A stretch of 61,437 bases of DNA from Bacillus norwichensis (GCF_014836955.1 NZ_JACSPV010000024.1:1-61437), one strand, 5' to 3'. Shown: positions 17,650 through 25,430, numbered from the stretch's first letter. Notes: generated by a model from the sequence alone, not told the origin. Numbers and translations are program-made.

Positions 17650-18231
17650 ATGAAAAAGAATATCGCGCTTAGCATTGCCGGATTGGTAACTGTTCCTGTA
17701 GGCGTTTATTTTGCTTTCACATTCAGTGATGACGAAATGAGTACCGATAAGAGGAATGAGGATGCATCCAGCCTGGAAATAGCAGCGCCGATCAAATATA
17801 TAGCTACTAATAAAGAAAGAGTGACAGCAGAAAGAGACATTGGAGAGATTTCTGATGAATTGACCTTGATCATGAGAATGATCGAGATGTCCCTCCAAAA
17901 GGTGGATATTGGAGGGGAGAATGATATTCCGCTAGAGATTGCTGAAGATTCGATTCAACGGATCCAAATGACGAAAGGTAATATATTTTATCTACAGCAG
18001 CAGGTGGATTCTATTGAGATTTCAAGGAATACGAAGAGCAGTACCTATTCATACGAAAGCATATTGGACAGGTGGCTTGACGGAAACTTTGATAACATCG
18101 CAGATGAGACTGAATTTCTTTTAAGCCTTGTTTCTAAGCCGTATGGAATGTATGAAGGTGAGGAAGTCACTCAAAAAAGCAGAATTGAAGAGCAGGAATA
18201 TATTCAGCATTATTTTGGAGAAAGCAATTGA
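17650..18231 (+). CDS. DUF6241-like membrane-anchored protein
   Basis: 193 residues from ATG 17650, preceded by GGAGGAAG eight bases upstream; the in-frame TTG at 17635 lies before that site and is not preferred. The N-terminus is a signal anchor (KKNIALSIAGLVTVPVGVYF). The remainder is an acidic helical domain with RDIGEISDELTLIMRMIEMS and a C-terminal DRWLDGNFDNIADE segment, resembling the Bacillus DUF6241 family of unknown function. A strong terminator follows at once. Confidence 0.6.
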   Translation: MKKNIALSIAGLVTVPVGVYFAFTFSDDEMSTDKRNEDASSLEIAAPIKYIATNKERVTAERDIGEISDELTLIMRMIEMSLQKVDIGGENDIPLEIAEDSIQRIQMTKGNIFYLQQQVDSIEISRNTKSSTYSYESILDRWLDGNFDNIADETEFLLSLVSKPYGMYEGEEVTQKSRIEEQEYIQHYFGESN

Positions 18232-18237
18232 GATAGA

Positions 18238-18288
18238 AAAATGTACCGAGAAGTCGGAATATCGCGCTTCGGTGGGTACATTTTTTTA
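18238..18288 (+). terminator. Terminator
   Basis: AAATGTACCGAGAAG pairs with CTTCGGTGGGTACATTT, followed by a T-run, just after the DUF6241-like gene. Confidence 0.85.
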
Positions 18289-18377
18289 TTTTTACTCTTA
18301 TTACAAGCGGGGGTAACTTGATAAATGAACTTTAATGAATGAACCTTATAATTTTCATTACAAGGATCACTACGTCA

Positions 18378-18406
18378 TTGACAACTATCCATAATTAATA
18401 TAATAT
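18378..18406 (+). promoter_or_regulatory. Sigma-A promoter of amiS-like gene
   Basis: TTGACA (18378-18383), 17-bp spacer, TAATAT (18401-18406). It lies about 100 bp upstream of the channel gene. Confidence 0.7.
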
Positions 18407-18507
18407 TCGAAATAATTGACTGCTGATCAAGAGGAGGCGATGATTACCATCATAGCTGTTTCAAGGACGACAGGGAGTGAGTTTTCTCAAACAAGGAGGA
18501 GAACCAT

Positions 18508-19119
18508 TTGTCTAACGTAGGACTGCTTTATGTCGGAGGGGTTTTGTTTATCAATTCCTTAATGCTGCTTGGGAGGATTGACGGAAAGAGCGCTTCAGTA
18601 TTTAATATTTTCATTGGGATACTACAAGTTTTCACCCCTATTTACTTAATCATAAAAGCAGACGGAAATATGTCGGAAATAATGGGCGCGGCAAGCATTT
18701 TTTTATTTGGTTTCACCTATTTGTATGTCGGGTTGACAAACTGGTTTGGTCTTGAAACATCCGGACTTGGATGGTATTGTCTATGGGTTGCAATTTTGGC
18801 ACTGGGCTTTTCTTACATTAGTTTCAGCAATGCAGATATAAAGTTTGGTATTATATGGTTGTTTTGGTCATATTTATGGTTTTTATTCTATTTAGTCTTG
18901 GCAAAGAACATGGACATAGGACGTTATGTTGGAAAAGTAACTTTTGTAATGGCTTGGATTACTTGTACGATTCCGGCCTTTTTAGGCTTGGCGGAGTTAT
19001 GGGATCAGTTAAGCAACACAATTGTATTGATTGTGGCAGGCCTGGCTGTCATTTATTTTCTTGCCTCCTATTTTTCCGAAAGACAAGCATCCTCTATTCC
19101 AAAAAATGTGACTTCATAA
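18508..19119 (+). CDS. AmiS/UreI family urea/amide channel
   Basis: 203 residues, very hydrophobic, with six to seven membrane segments. The opening SNVGLLYVGGVLFINSLMLLG plus GRIDGKSA is diagnostic for the AmiS/UreI family, which passes urea or short amides through the membrane. The start is TTG with AAGGAGGAG upstream. No amidase or urease gene is nearby, so its enzyme partner must be encoded elsewhere, or the channel serves another small amide. Confidence 0.88.
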   Translation: MSNVGLLYVGGVLFINSLMLLGRIDGKSASVFNIFIGILQVFTPIYLIIKADGNMSEIMGAASIFLFGFTYLYVGLTNWFGLETSGLGWYCLWVAILALGFSYISFSNADIKFGIIWLFWSYLWFLFYLVLAKNMDIGRYVGKVTFVMAWITCTIPAFLGLAELWDQLSNTIVLIVAGLAVIYFLASYFSERQASSIPKNVTS

Positions 19120-19143
19120 GCCCGTCTAAAAAGCCACTAAAAC

Positions 19144-19194
19144 GAATCAGTTGGGGGAAAAATGAGTTTTTGTTTTTCTCTGACTGATTTTCAT
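19144..19194 (+). terminator. Terminator of amiS-like gene
   Basis: AATCAGTT...GACTGATTTT stem with A-rich and T-rich arms, about 25 bp after the stop codon. Confidence 0.7.
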
Positions 19195-19410
19195 TTTGGA
19201 CAGCTTCCTTTGTCAATAATGGCCATTTTAATGAGCACTCTTATGCAGGAGGATCAGGAGAAATCTATCGCCACTTATCGTTCCCATTTTGCATACTAGC
19301 TGCTTATGAGGGTTATCTTTCGCGGCTAATGTGCTTCTTTTTAATGAAAGAACAAAGAACAGGCATTTATCTTCTCAGACATCCTTTTTCTATTTTACAG
19401 TGAATGAGAT
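19195..19410. other. Intergenic, nothing recognised
   Basis: Between the terminator of the amiS-like gene and the sulfur-island promoter. No gene or repeat is recognised here. Confidence 0.5.
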
Positions 19411-19439
19411 TTGACAATATACCCCTATACGTATAGAAT
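19411..19439 (+). promoter_or_regulatory. Promoter with CstR-like operator in spacer
   Basis: TTGACA (19411-19416), 17-bp spacer, TAGAAT (19434-19439). The spacer is ATATACCCCTATACGTA, which resembles the CsoR/CstR-type operator pattern (TACCC...GGGTA) but has a poor right half. It precedes the disrupted rhodanese gene. Confidence 0.6.
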
Positions 19440-19478
19440 GGTGGTCATATGAAATCTTGTAGGAGGACGATATCCTAG

Positions 19479-20057
19479 ATGATCATCCTGATTTTTAGTA
19501 TGATAATTATAGGCTTGATGTTTTATAACAGATATATTCCTGTTCTGGGTATCAAAAGTGCAAATCAGGAAGATATAAATCATAACGATTGTCGATATAA
19601 GAGATTTAACGAATCCTATAAAAATCCTGTCCCCGGTGCATTAACGATCCCGATTCCCATTGCATATTTAAAAAGAAATGGTCAGGACATTCCGAGTACA
19701 GATCTTTTCTTGAGAGTAAAGAAAGTATAACTTGTTATGGGAAGTTTTATTCAAAGGAAGGTTTTTCTTTGTCCAGCTAGGACGGACAGGACGTGCTAGT
19801 GCAAGCAAAGCGACAGGATGTCGCGTTCCTGAGCCTGCTAGCACCTAGCCCCTCGAGGTCACAAGCACTTCCCTTTGGTGGCTGAAGAACTACCTCCTCG
19901 AGAATCGTCTTGTTTGCCCGCGCTGACCAAGGCGTTTGCGCATTTCTTGGTTACTTAGAGTAAGTTGGAAAGGAATATGGGGATTCGCTATTTGAAGAAA
20001 AGAGGCTATCATATTCGTGGTTATTCAATCATGGATAAGTACCAGGGTTTTTGTTAA
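19479..20057 (+). pseudogene. Rhodanese-like sulfurtransferase, broken by insertion and frameshifts
   Basis: The 5' part (19479-19712) encodes a membrane-anchored rhodanese start (MIILIFSMIIIGLMFYNRYIP) and NESYKNPVPGALTIPI...DIPSTDLFL. The expected IVDIRD motif is readable only in another frame at 19588-19605, implying two compensating small indels. A family 2 repeat then interrupts the gene. The 3' part resumes at 19950 in the same frame and reads SKLERNMGIRYLKKRGYHIRGY up to a stop at 20057, with one in-frame TAG at 19956. The gene is dead, but its promoter and operator survive. Confidence 0.8.
19713..19949 (+). mobile_element. Family 2 repeat inserted in rhodanese gene, copy A
   Basis: A 230-bp element plus one copy of the flanking 7-bp direct repeat TTTCTTG (19706-19712 and 19943-19949). 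It contains ACTTGTTATGGGAA, GTGCTAGTGCAAGCAAAGCG, TAGCCCCTCGAGG, CGTCTTGTTTGCCCG and GCTGACCAAGGCGTTTGCGC. Similar CTCGAG/GACCAAGGCG intergenic repeats are common in Bacillaceae genomes. It has no ORF, so any movement needs an enzyme from elsewhere. Confidence 0.75.
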
Positions 20058-20106
20058 GCGAAAAAAATCTATAAGCCTTGGAAATAACAATAGAGGAGGC
20101 AGCTCA

Positions 20107-20370
20107 ATGAATTATGATGATCAAATGAAAAACAGAGTTAAACGCATTGAAGGGCAACTTAGGGGAATATTAAGAATGATGGAAGAAAATAAGGATTGCA
20201 AAGATGTGATCATTCAATTGTCGGCTGCACGGACTGCTATTGATCGGACCATTGGTGTGGTTGTGAGCTCCAATCTAGTAGAGTGTGTTCAAAAAGCGAC
20301 TGAATCAGGAGAAGCAAGTACGGAAGAGCTTGTCAAAGAAGCGGTAAACTTATTGGTGAAGAGCCGCTGA
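20107..20370 (+). CDS. cstR: CstR/CsoR-family persulfide-sensing repressor
   Basis: 87 residues, all-helical DUF156 family. Cys31 and Cys60 are present at the positions known for CstR, which forms a di- or trisulfide link when persulfide is present. The histidine that copper-sensing CsoR has near the second Cys is Asn here (SSNLVEC), which favours CstR over CsoR. It corresponds by position to B. subtilis yrkD. ATG 20107 is preceded by GAGGAGGC; the longer frame from 20017 reads the tail of the broken rhodanese and is rejected. Likely targets are the operator-like sites at 19419, 20413, 20453 and 22634. Confidence 0.85.
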   Translation: MNYDDQMKNRVKRIEGQLRGILRMMEENKDCKDVIIQLSAARTAIDRTIGVVVSSNLVECVQKATESGEASTEELVKEAVNLLVKSR

Positions 20371-20381
20371 AAAAAAGAGGG

Positions 20382-20471
20382 TTGACATTCTCTTTTATTT
20401 TCAATATCATAATACCCATAGGGGTAAAGGTAATATATTTTTTAAGTTTAAATATACCCTGGTAGGTATAC
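20382..20471 (+). promoter_or_regulatory. CstR-regulated promoter of the sulfur operon
   Basis: TTGACA (20382-20387), 17-bp spacer, TATCAT (20405-20410). An operator-like TACCCATAGGGGTA lies at 20413-20426, over the expected transcription start. A second one, TATACCCTGGTAGGTATAC, lies at 20453-20471, immediately before the GGGGAGGAG ribosome site of the DsrE-like gene. Both have the palindromic C-run/G-run pattern of CsoR/CstR operators. Confidence 0.75.
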
Positions 20472-20483
20472 GGGGAGGAGACA

Positions 20484-20966
20484 ATGATGGAAGAAAAGAA
20501 GAGAACAACAATCGTGCTGTTCAGCGGCGATTACGATAAAGCGATGGCAGCATACATCATCGCCAATGGTGCCGCAGCCTATGACCATGAAGTGACCATT
20601 TTTCACACGTTTTGGGGATTGAACGCGCTGCGAAAGGAGGAAAATATCCCAGTTAAAAAAGGATTCATGGAAAAGATGTTTGGCAAAATGATGCCAAGAG
20701 GCGCAGACCGAATGGGGCTTTCCAAAATGAATTTTGCCGGGGTGGGGCCGAAAATGATTAAAGATATCATGAAAAAGCATAATGCTATCCCACTGCCTCA
20801 ATTGATTGAAATGGCTAAGGAACAGGAGGTCAAATTAGTAGCCTGTACCATGACGATGGACTTGCTTGGATTACATCAGGAGGAGCTCTTGGATGGAATT
20901 GACTATGCAGGTGTTGCGGCCTATCTTGCAGATGCAGAAATTGGGCATGTGAATCTGTTTATTTAG
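20484..20966 (+). CDS. yrkE: DsrE/DsrF-like sulfur carrier family protein (YrkE type)
   Basis: 160 residues. The fold signature TIVLFSGDYDKAMAAYIIANGA followed by VTIFHTFWGLNAL matches DsrE/DsrF/peroxiredoxin-like proteins. A conserved Cys sits in LVACTMTMDLLG, the expected sulfur-bearing position. Homologues occur in persulfide-handling operons next to TusA and rhodanese genes and pass sulfane sulfur between them. First gene after the CstR-type promoter; ATG 20484 follows GGGGAGGAG. Confidence 0.85.
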   Translation: MMEEKKRTTIVLFSGDYDKAMAAYIIANGAAAYDHEVTIFHTFWGLNALRKEENIPVKKGFMEKMFGKMMPRGADRMGLSKMNFAGVGPKMIKDIMKKHNAIPLPQLIEMAKEQEVKLVACTMTMDLLGLHQEELLDGIDYAGVAAYLADAEIGHVNLFI

Positions 20967-21116
20967 GCAGAAATGTTCAAGGCTATGAGAGCACTCGCTT
21001 TTACACTGTTTGTTGTGTTCAGCATTTGGCGAATGCCACCATCCAGAGGAATGAGAAAGTGACTGGATAAAAAAAGCAATTTGTTGGTGTAAGGATACCA
21101 GTCAAGTACTCCTCAT

Positions 21117-21274
21117 ATGTTGGAAAGCCAAGCGGATCAAAGGATTTTAAAGGAAAAAGAAATCTTTTTAATTTGCCAAAGTGGAATGAGGAGCTTACAA
21201 GTGTGCCAGATTCTGAAGAAAAAAGATATGTGAAATTGACAAAGGTCCGTGGCGGGATGAATAGCTGGATTTAA
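21117..21274 (+). pseudogene. Rhodanese remnant with frameshift
   Basis: Reads LKEKEIFLICQSGMRSLQV, the active-site loop of a rhodanese (CQSGMRS), then shifts frame in a run of six A at 21219-21224. The correct frame resumes as YVKLTKVRGGMNSWI. No N-terminal half is recognisable upstream. The stop codon TAA belongs to the adjoining family 1 repeat, so the repeat may have cut off the original end. Confidence 0.7.
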
Positions 21275-21463
21275 CTTCATTCAGCAGAAGTTTCCCACTT
21301 CTGTAAGTGGTGAGATGAATGTATATAGGATTCCATTCAGTGGGGGTTCAAATCTTGGCTGAATAAACTTAAAGTCTCTGACGGATGCCACAGGTTTTCA
21401 GAGGAAATGTATCGAGCGGAGCTCGATAAAATCTGAGTGCAAGTACTCTTAGGAGCATTTGAT
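21271..21463 (+). repeat. Family 1 structured repeat, copy 4 (full length)
   Basis: 193 bp from TTAACTTCATTCAGCAG to GCATTTGAT, with all hairpins. It ends exactly where the AAGGAGG of the next rhodanese gene begins, and it starts with the stop codon of the preceding rhodanese remnant. Confidence 0.9.
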
Positions 21464-21478
21464 AAGGAGGTAGTAAAA

Positions 21479-21775
21479 ATGAAGGAAATAAGTGCAAAAG
21501 AAGTTGAACAGAAACTAGCCAAAGGGGAGAAAGTAAATATCATTGATGTCCGCGAGGCTGACGAAGTAACAGCGGGGAAAATACCTGGAGCTTTTCACAT
21601 TCCATTGGGATTGATTGAATTTAAATTGAATGAACTCGACAAATTCAAAGAGTATATTATGGTCTGCCGTTCAGGTGGAAGAAGCGGCCGGGCAACGCAA
21701 TTTTTAGAGGAACAAGGCTACAAAGCAGTGAATATGGCTGGCGGTATGCTTGATTGGGAAGGAAAAATAGAATAA
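21479..21775 (+). CDS. Single-domain rhodanese sulfurtransferase
   Basis: 98 residues, a complete single rhodanese domain: VNIIDVREADE, GAFHIPLG, active-site loop CRSGGRSGRA with catalytic Cys, and NMAGGMLDWEG. It would take sulfane sulfur from persulfides or thiosulfate and pass it to a thiol or to TusA. ATG 21479 follows AAGGAGG, which directly abuts a family 1 repeat. The TusA-rhodanese fusion gene follows after 18 bp, suggesting co-transcription. Confidence 0.9.
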   Translation: MKEISAKEVEQKLAKGEKVNIIDVREADEVTAGKIPGAFHIPLGLIEFKLNELDKFKEYIMVCRSGGRSGRATQFLEEQGYKAVNMAGGMLDWEGKIE

Positions 21776-21793
21776 TTAACTGGAGGCTGAAGG

Positions 21794-22384
21794 ATGAGTA
21801 AGATGAATGCTGATGTCATTTTAGATGCAAAAGGGTTGGCGTGTCCCATGCCGATTGTCAAGACAAAGAAGGAAATGAATGAACTGGCCCCAGGTAAAGT
21901 CCTTGAAGTTCAAGCGACGGATAAAGGCTCTAAGGCCGATATCAGAGCTTGGGCGGAAAGCACTGGTCATCAGTACTTGGGCACTTTGGAGGAGGGGGGA
22001 ATATTGAAGCATTTCCTCAGAAAATCCGCCAATGAGGAAACAGAAGTAAAAGAGTATCCTAATATTGTTCAAAACGATGAGCTGAAAAAGAAAATCGAAT
22101 CAGGTGAGAGCATCATTGTACTGGATGTAAGAGAAGCTGCTGAATATGCCTTCAATCATATTCCAGAGGCAATCTCTATTCCATTGGGAGAACTCGATGC
22201 TAGGATAAACGAATTGCAGAAAGAAAAGGGAATTTTCGTCGTGTGCCGCACAGGGAACCGGAGCGATATGGCAGCACAAAAGCTAAAAGAAAAAGGTTTT
22301 GATAAAGTATTCAATGTTATTCCGGGTATGAGTGAATGGGTCGGACCATTAGAAGGTATTAATGATAAAGGAGGTCAACAATAG
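21794..22384 (+). CDS. yrkF: TusA-rhodanese fusion protein (YrkF type)
   Basis: 196 residues. Residues 1-78 are a TusA-like sulfur carrier (DAKGLACPMPIVK with carrier Cys). After a short linker, residues about 90-190 are a rhodanese domain with loop CRTGNRS and NVIPGMSEW. The fusion would let the rhodanese load sulfur directly onto its own carrier. Same arrangement and size as B. subtilis YrkF. Its stop codon is directly followed by the ATG of the glutaredoxin gene, so the two are translationally close. Confidence 0.9.
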   Translation: MSKMNADVILDAKGLACPMPIVKTKKEMNELAPGKVLEVQATDKGSKADIRAWAESTGHQYLGTLEEGGILKHFLRKSANEETEVKEYPNIVQNDELKKKIESGESIIVLDVREAAEYAFNHIPEAISIPLGELDARINELQKEKGIFVVCRTGNRSDMAAQKLKEKGFDKVFNVIPGMSEWVGPLEGINDKGGQQ

Positions 22385-22615
22385 ATGCCAGTTACTGTGT
22401 ATACTACAACGAGATGCCCTTACTGCGTCATGTTGAAGAACTTTTTGAAGGAAAAAGAGGTAGCTTTTCATGAGGTAAATGTAGAAAGCTCCCCTGAAAA
22501 AATGCAGCAATTAATCAGAACAACTGGACAAATGGGTGTACCGCAAACTGAAATCAACGGCCAGTGGATTATCGGTTTCGATCCAAACAGCATTATGGAG
22601 GCATTACAAAAGTAA
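22385..22615 (+). CDS. Glutaredoxin family protein
   Basis: 76 residues with active site CPYC near the N-terminus (TTTRCPYCVML) and the cis-Pro loop GVPQTEI; both redox cysteines are present. In this setting it probably reduces mixed disulfides or persulfides on the rhodaneses and TusA proteins. A GGAGG site lies at 22371-22375 inside the end of the fusion gene. Confidence 0.9.
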   Translation: MPVTVYTTTRCPYCVMLKNFLKEKEVAFHEVNVESSPEKMQQLIRTTGQMGVPQTEINGQWIIGFDPNSIMEALQK

Positions 22616-22633
22616 ATTTTTTTAACTAAAAAT

Positions 22634-22648
22634 ATACCTATGGGGGTA
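22634..22648 (+). promoter_or_regulatory. CstR-like operator overlapping a ribosome binding site
   Basis: ATACCTATGGGGGTA has the CstR/CsoR operator pattern. Its right half GGGGG is also the apparent Shine-Dalgarno of the following gene (start 22654). An internal promoter in the short gap after the glutaredoxin gene is plausible, but no clear -35/-10 pair is seen. Confidence 0.55.
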
Positions 22649-22653
22649 AAGTG

Positions 22654-23781
22654 ATGGCAGTATCAGTTTGGACATCAAAAGAAGTTGCGAGAAAAATCGT
22701 GAACAATGAAGAGTTGTTTATCCTGGATGTTCGAAATGAAAGTGATTTTCAGGACTGGAAAATCGAAGGGAGACATGTGGAGCATTTAAATATTCCATAT
22801 TTCGAACTGCTTGATGGTGTGGAAGATATTTTAGGAAAAATTCCTATCGACAAAGAGGTTCTCGTTGTTTGTGCAAAGGAAGGATCGTCAGTAATGGTGG
22901 CTGAAATGCTGGCTGAGCACGAATTGAATACAGCATATTTGAAAGGCGGAATGAAGGGCTGGAGTGAACATTTGGAACCCGTAAAAATTGGAGATTTGAC
23001 AGATGGTGGAGAAGTGTATCAGTTTGTCCGAATGGGAAAAGGCTGTTTATCTTACATGATTATTTCGGGGAAAGAAGCTGCAGTGATTGATGCAACTCGT
23101 ATGACCGATGCTTTTATAGAGTTTGCCAAAGGCAAGAATGCAAATATTACCCATGTGCTAGATACTCACCTTCATGCCGATCATATTTCGGGAGGCAGAA
23201 AGATCGCTGCGCAGACAAATGCAACTTACTGGCTTCCTCCAAAGGATGCAGCGGAGGTCACTTATGTTTATGAACCGCTCGAAGATGGAGATGTGATTAC
23301 AATTGGCAATACTGCGATTGATATTCATGCACTTTACTCACCGGGGCACACAATTGGATCTACATCGTTTACTGTCGATGAAAAATATTTACTGACAGGA
23401 GATATCTTGTTTGTTGATTCGATTGGAAGGCCAGATCTTGCTGGATTAGCACAAGACTGGGTAGGAGATTTGCGGGAGACATTATATTCCCGTTATAAAG
23501 AACTATCCGAAGAACTTCTTGTTCTGCCGGCCCATTTCATGATTATAGATGAATTAAAGGAAGACGGGAGCGTTTCTGAAAAGTTGGGAACTCTTTTTGA
23601 AAACAATCATGGCTTGAATATTGATAGTGATGAAGAGTTTAAAAGATTAGTAACTGAAAATCTTCCTCCTCAGCCAAATGCTTATCAAGAAATACGAGAA
23701 ACAAATATGGGAAAGATCAATCCAGATTTGGAAAAGCAACGTGAAATGGAAATTGGTCCGAACCGCTGCGCGGTACGATAA
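22654..23781 (+). CDS. yrkH: Rhodanese/metallo-beta-lactamase persulfide dioxygenase-like fusion (YrkH type)
   Basis: About 375 residues. Residues 1-110 are a rhodanese domain ([12 protein letters not shown], loop [15 protein letters not shown]). Residues about 120-330 are an ETHE1-like metallo-beta-lactamase with metal motif [30 protein letters not shown] and PAH. Persulfide dioxygenases of this type oxidise glutathione or bacillithiol/CoA persulfides to sulfite. The domain order (rhodanese first) differs from staphylococcal CstB. I prefer ATG 22654 over GTG 22651 for better spacing from GGGGG. Sulfite formed here could leave by the TauE/SafE exporter downstream. Confidence 0.88.
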   Translation: MAVSVWTSKEVARKIVNNEELFILDVRNESDFQDWKIEGRHVEHLNIPYFELLDGVEDILGKIPIDKEVLVVCAKEGSSVMVAEMLAEHELNTAYLKGGMKGWSEHLEPVKIGDLTDGGEVYQFVRMGKGCLSYMIISGKEAAVIDATRMTDAFIEFAKGKNANITHVLDTHLHADHISGGRKIAAQTNATYWLPPKDAAEVTYVYEPLEDGDVITIGNTAIDIHALYSPGHTIGSTSFTVDEKYLLTGDILFVDSIGRPDLAGLAQDWVGDLRETLYSRYKELSEELLVLPAHFMIIDELKEDGSVSEKLGTLFENNHGLNIDSDEEFKRLVTENLPPQPNAYQEIRETNMGKINPDLEKQREMEIGPNRCAVR

Positions 23782-23801
23782 TATACGAGGAGGAATATCA
23801 A

Positions 23802-24029
23802 ATGAAAGCTGCAAAATTTCTAGATGCAAAAGGTTTGGCATGTCCAATGCCGATCGTAAGAGTGAAAAAGGTGATCAATGAAATGGAGTCCGGACAAATA
23901 TTAGAAGTACATGCAACTGATAAAGGGTCTAAAAATGACTTGACAGCATGGACTAAATCAGGCGGACATGAACTGATGAAAATAGAAGAAGAGAATGGTG
24001 TTTTCAAATTTTGGATAAAAAAAGCCTGA
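23802..24029 (+). CDS. yrkI: TusA family sulfur carrier (YrkI type)
   Basis: 75 residues: LDAKGLACPMPIVRVKK with the carrier Cys, then ATDKGSKNDLTAW and a C-terminal FWIKKA. A stand-alone TusA-like protein, closely similar to the N-terminal domain of the fusion gene in this operon, so probably a duplicate. AGGAGG precedes ATG 23802. A strong terminator follows, ending the main sulfur transcript. Confidence 0.9.
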   Translation: MKAAKFLDAKGLACPMPIVRVKKVINEMESGQILEVHATDKGSKNDLTAWTKSGGHELMKIEEENGVFKFWIKKA

Positions 24030-24033
24030 TTAT

Positions 24034-24060
24034 AAAGGGGGACCGAAGAGTCCCCTTTTT
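24034..24060 (+). terminator. Terminator after yrkI
   Basis: AAGGGGGAC-CGAAGA-GTCCCCTTTTT, a compact intrinsic terminator 5 bp after the stop codon. It separates the exporter gene from the upstream sulfur genes. Confidence 0.9.
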
Positions 24061-24112
24061 CAAAGAGTAGGAAAGTATAAAATGAATAATTTGTTCGAAT
24101 TAGGATTTTATA

Positions 24113-24240
24113 TGTCTAACTGCGTCGTACAGAAGTGCCAGTGCAAGCAAAATGACAGACGTCGTGTACTGAGCCAGCCCCCGTACAGCAGGAAGCCACT
24201 GATAGCCCCATGGGATTGCACTTTTATTATATCCGACGAT
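24113..24240 (+). repeat. Family 2 repeat, copy B (partial)
   Basis: Shares GTGCAAGCAAA, GACGTCGTG and CTGAGCCAGC with the copies at 19713 and 33284, but lacks both outer ends. It lies between the yrkI terminator and the exporter gene. Confidence 0.65.
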
Positions 24241-24267
24241 TACACATTTGTTTAAGGAGGTAAAGCG

Positions 24268-25044
24268 ATGGATTTTACATTTATCATCGTAATTTTTTTA
24301 ATTGGATTCGTCGGCTCTTATATTTCGGGCATGCTTGGGATTGGCGGCTCCATTATTAAATACCCGATGCTTTTATATATCCCGCCGCTATTCGGTTTAG
24401 CAGCATTCAGCGCACATGAAGTTTCCGGAATTAGTGCTATCCAAGTATTTTTTGCGACGATAGGTGGAGTATGGGCATACAGAAAAGGCGGCTATCTGAA
24501 TAAAACATTGATTGGATATATGGGAATCAGCATTCTAATTGGAAGTTTTATAGGGGGATTTGGGTCCAAGCTTATGTCAGAGGAAGGTATTAATCTAATT
24601 TATGGGATTTTGGCATTAACAGCTGCGGTGATGATGTTTGTTCCGAAAAAGAGGATTGATCATATTCCATTTGAGCAGGTGACATTCAATAAATGGTTAG
24701 CTGCATTGCTTGCTTTCGTTGTTGGTTTGGGTGCCGGGATAGTCGGAGCTGCCGGTGCATTTTTGTTAGTACCTATTATGCTTGTCGTATTAAAAATTCC
24801 AACCCGCATGACAATCGCCTCATCTTTGGCCATTACCTTCATTTCATCCATTGGAACAACGGTAGGGAAGATTACTACAGGGCAAGTGGACTATGCTCCA
24901 GCATTGATTATGATTATTGCCAGCCTGATTGCTTCTCCCCTTGGTGCAATGACAGGTAAAAAAATGAACACAAAAATTTTACAAGTCATATTAGCTGTAT
25001 TGATTTTTGCAACGGCTGTTAAAATTTGGATAGATATCATTTAA
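24268..25044 (+). CDS. yrkJ: TauE/SafE family sulfite exporter (YrkJ type)
   Basis: 258 residues with about eight membrane segments. [18 protein letters not shown] near the N-terminus and [19 protein letters not shown] in the second half are the duplicated TauE/SafE signature. The family exports sulfite or organosulfonates. Position after the persulfide dioxygenase suggests removal of sulfite. The start ATG 24268 has AAGGAGG upstream. Its stop TAA is supplied by the left end of a family 1 repeat, so a few C-terminal residues may have been replaced. Confidence 0.88.
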   Translation: MDFTFIIVIFLIGFVGSYISGMLGIGGSIIKYPMLLYIPPLFGLAAFSAHEVSGISAIQVFFATIGGVWAYRKGGYLNKTLIGYMGISILIGSFIGGFGSKLMSEEGINLIYGILALTAAVMMFVPKKRIDHIPFEQVTFNKWLAALLAFVVGLGAGIVGAAGAFLLVPIMLVVLKIPTRMTIASSLAITFISSIGTTVGKITTGQVDYAPALIMIIASLIASPLGAMTGKKMNTKILQVILAVLIFATAVKIWIDII

Positions 25045-25232
25045 CTTCATTCAGCAGAAGTTTCCCACTTCTATAAGTGGTGAGATGAATGCATATTGAA
25101 ATTTCATGCAGTGGGGGCAAACCCCGGCTGAAGAAAGTTAAAGACTCCGGCGGATGCCTCAGATTTTCAGAGGAAGTTTATAGAGCGAAGCTCAATAAAA
25201 TCTGGGCGCAAATACGCTAAGGCGCATTTGAT
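25041..25232 (+). repeat. Family 1 structured repeat, copy 5 (full length)
   Basis: 192 bp, TTAACTTCATTCAGC to GCATTTGAT, with AAGTTTCCCACTT hairpin, GGGGGCAAACCCC, CAGATTTT/AAAATCTG stem and a final CAAATACGCTAAGGCGCATTTG hairpin with one mismatch. Its first bases provide the exporter stop codon. Confidence 0.9.
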
Positions 25233-25330
25233 TAGGAAGGCTAATGTTTCTGTGAATAAAGGCTTATTTTTGGAATTTCCCTTGAAATTTCATAGAGAGT
25301 CTAATATAGTGAAGACAAATCGAATAGCAA

Positions 25331-25430
25331 TAACTAGGGGTGCCCAAAGAGCTGGGCTGAGAGAGGAAACGCGATGAAGTTTCTTGACCCTTTGGACCTG
25401 ATCTGGTTAATGCCAGCGTAGGGAAGTTAA
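25331..25430 (+). promoter_or_regulatory. TPP riboswitch (THI element)
   Basis: Contains the conserved TPP aptamer parts: GGGGTGC, GGGCTGAGAG, GACCCTTTGGACCTGATCTGG and TTAATGCCAGCGTAGGGAAGT in the right order. It is followed by an intrinsic terminator and then thiC, so it should stop transcription when thiamine pyrophosphate is plentiful. Confidence 0.97.

Noticed and set aside
21343-21354. GGGGTTCAAA... in family 1 repeats resembling a tRNA T-arm
   Set aside because: The rest of a tRNA (D-arm, anticodon arm, 7-bp acceptor) is absent, so these are not tRNA genes.
21337-21543. Minus-strand 68-codon frame across copy 4 of family 1
   Set aside because: Antisense reading of a non-coding repeat and the start of the rhodanese gene.
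25041-25100. First hairpin of family 1 (AAGTTTCCCACTT...AAGTGG) compared with IS200/IS605 right ends and their guide RNAs
   Set aside because: The resemblance is limited to one short hairpin; no tnpA/tnpB remnant is present and the element continues for another 130 bp. Kept only as a weak alternative.
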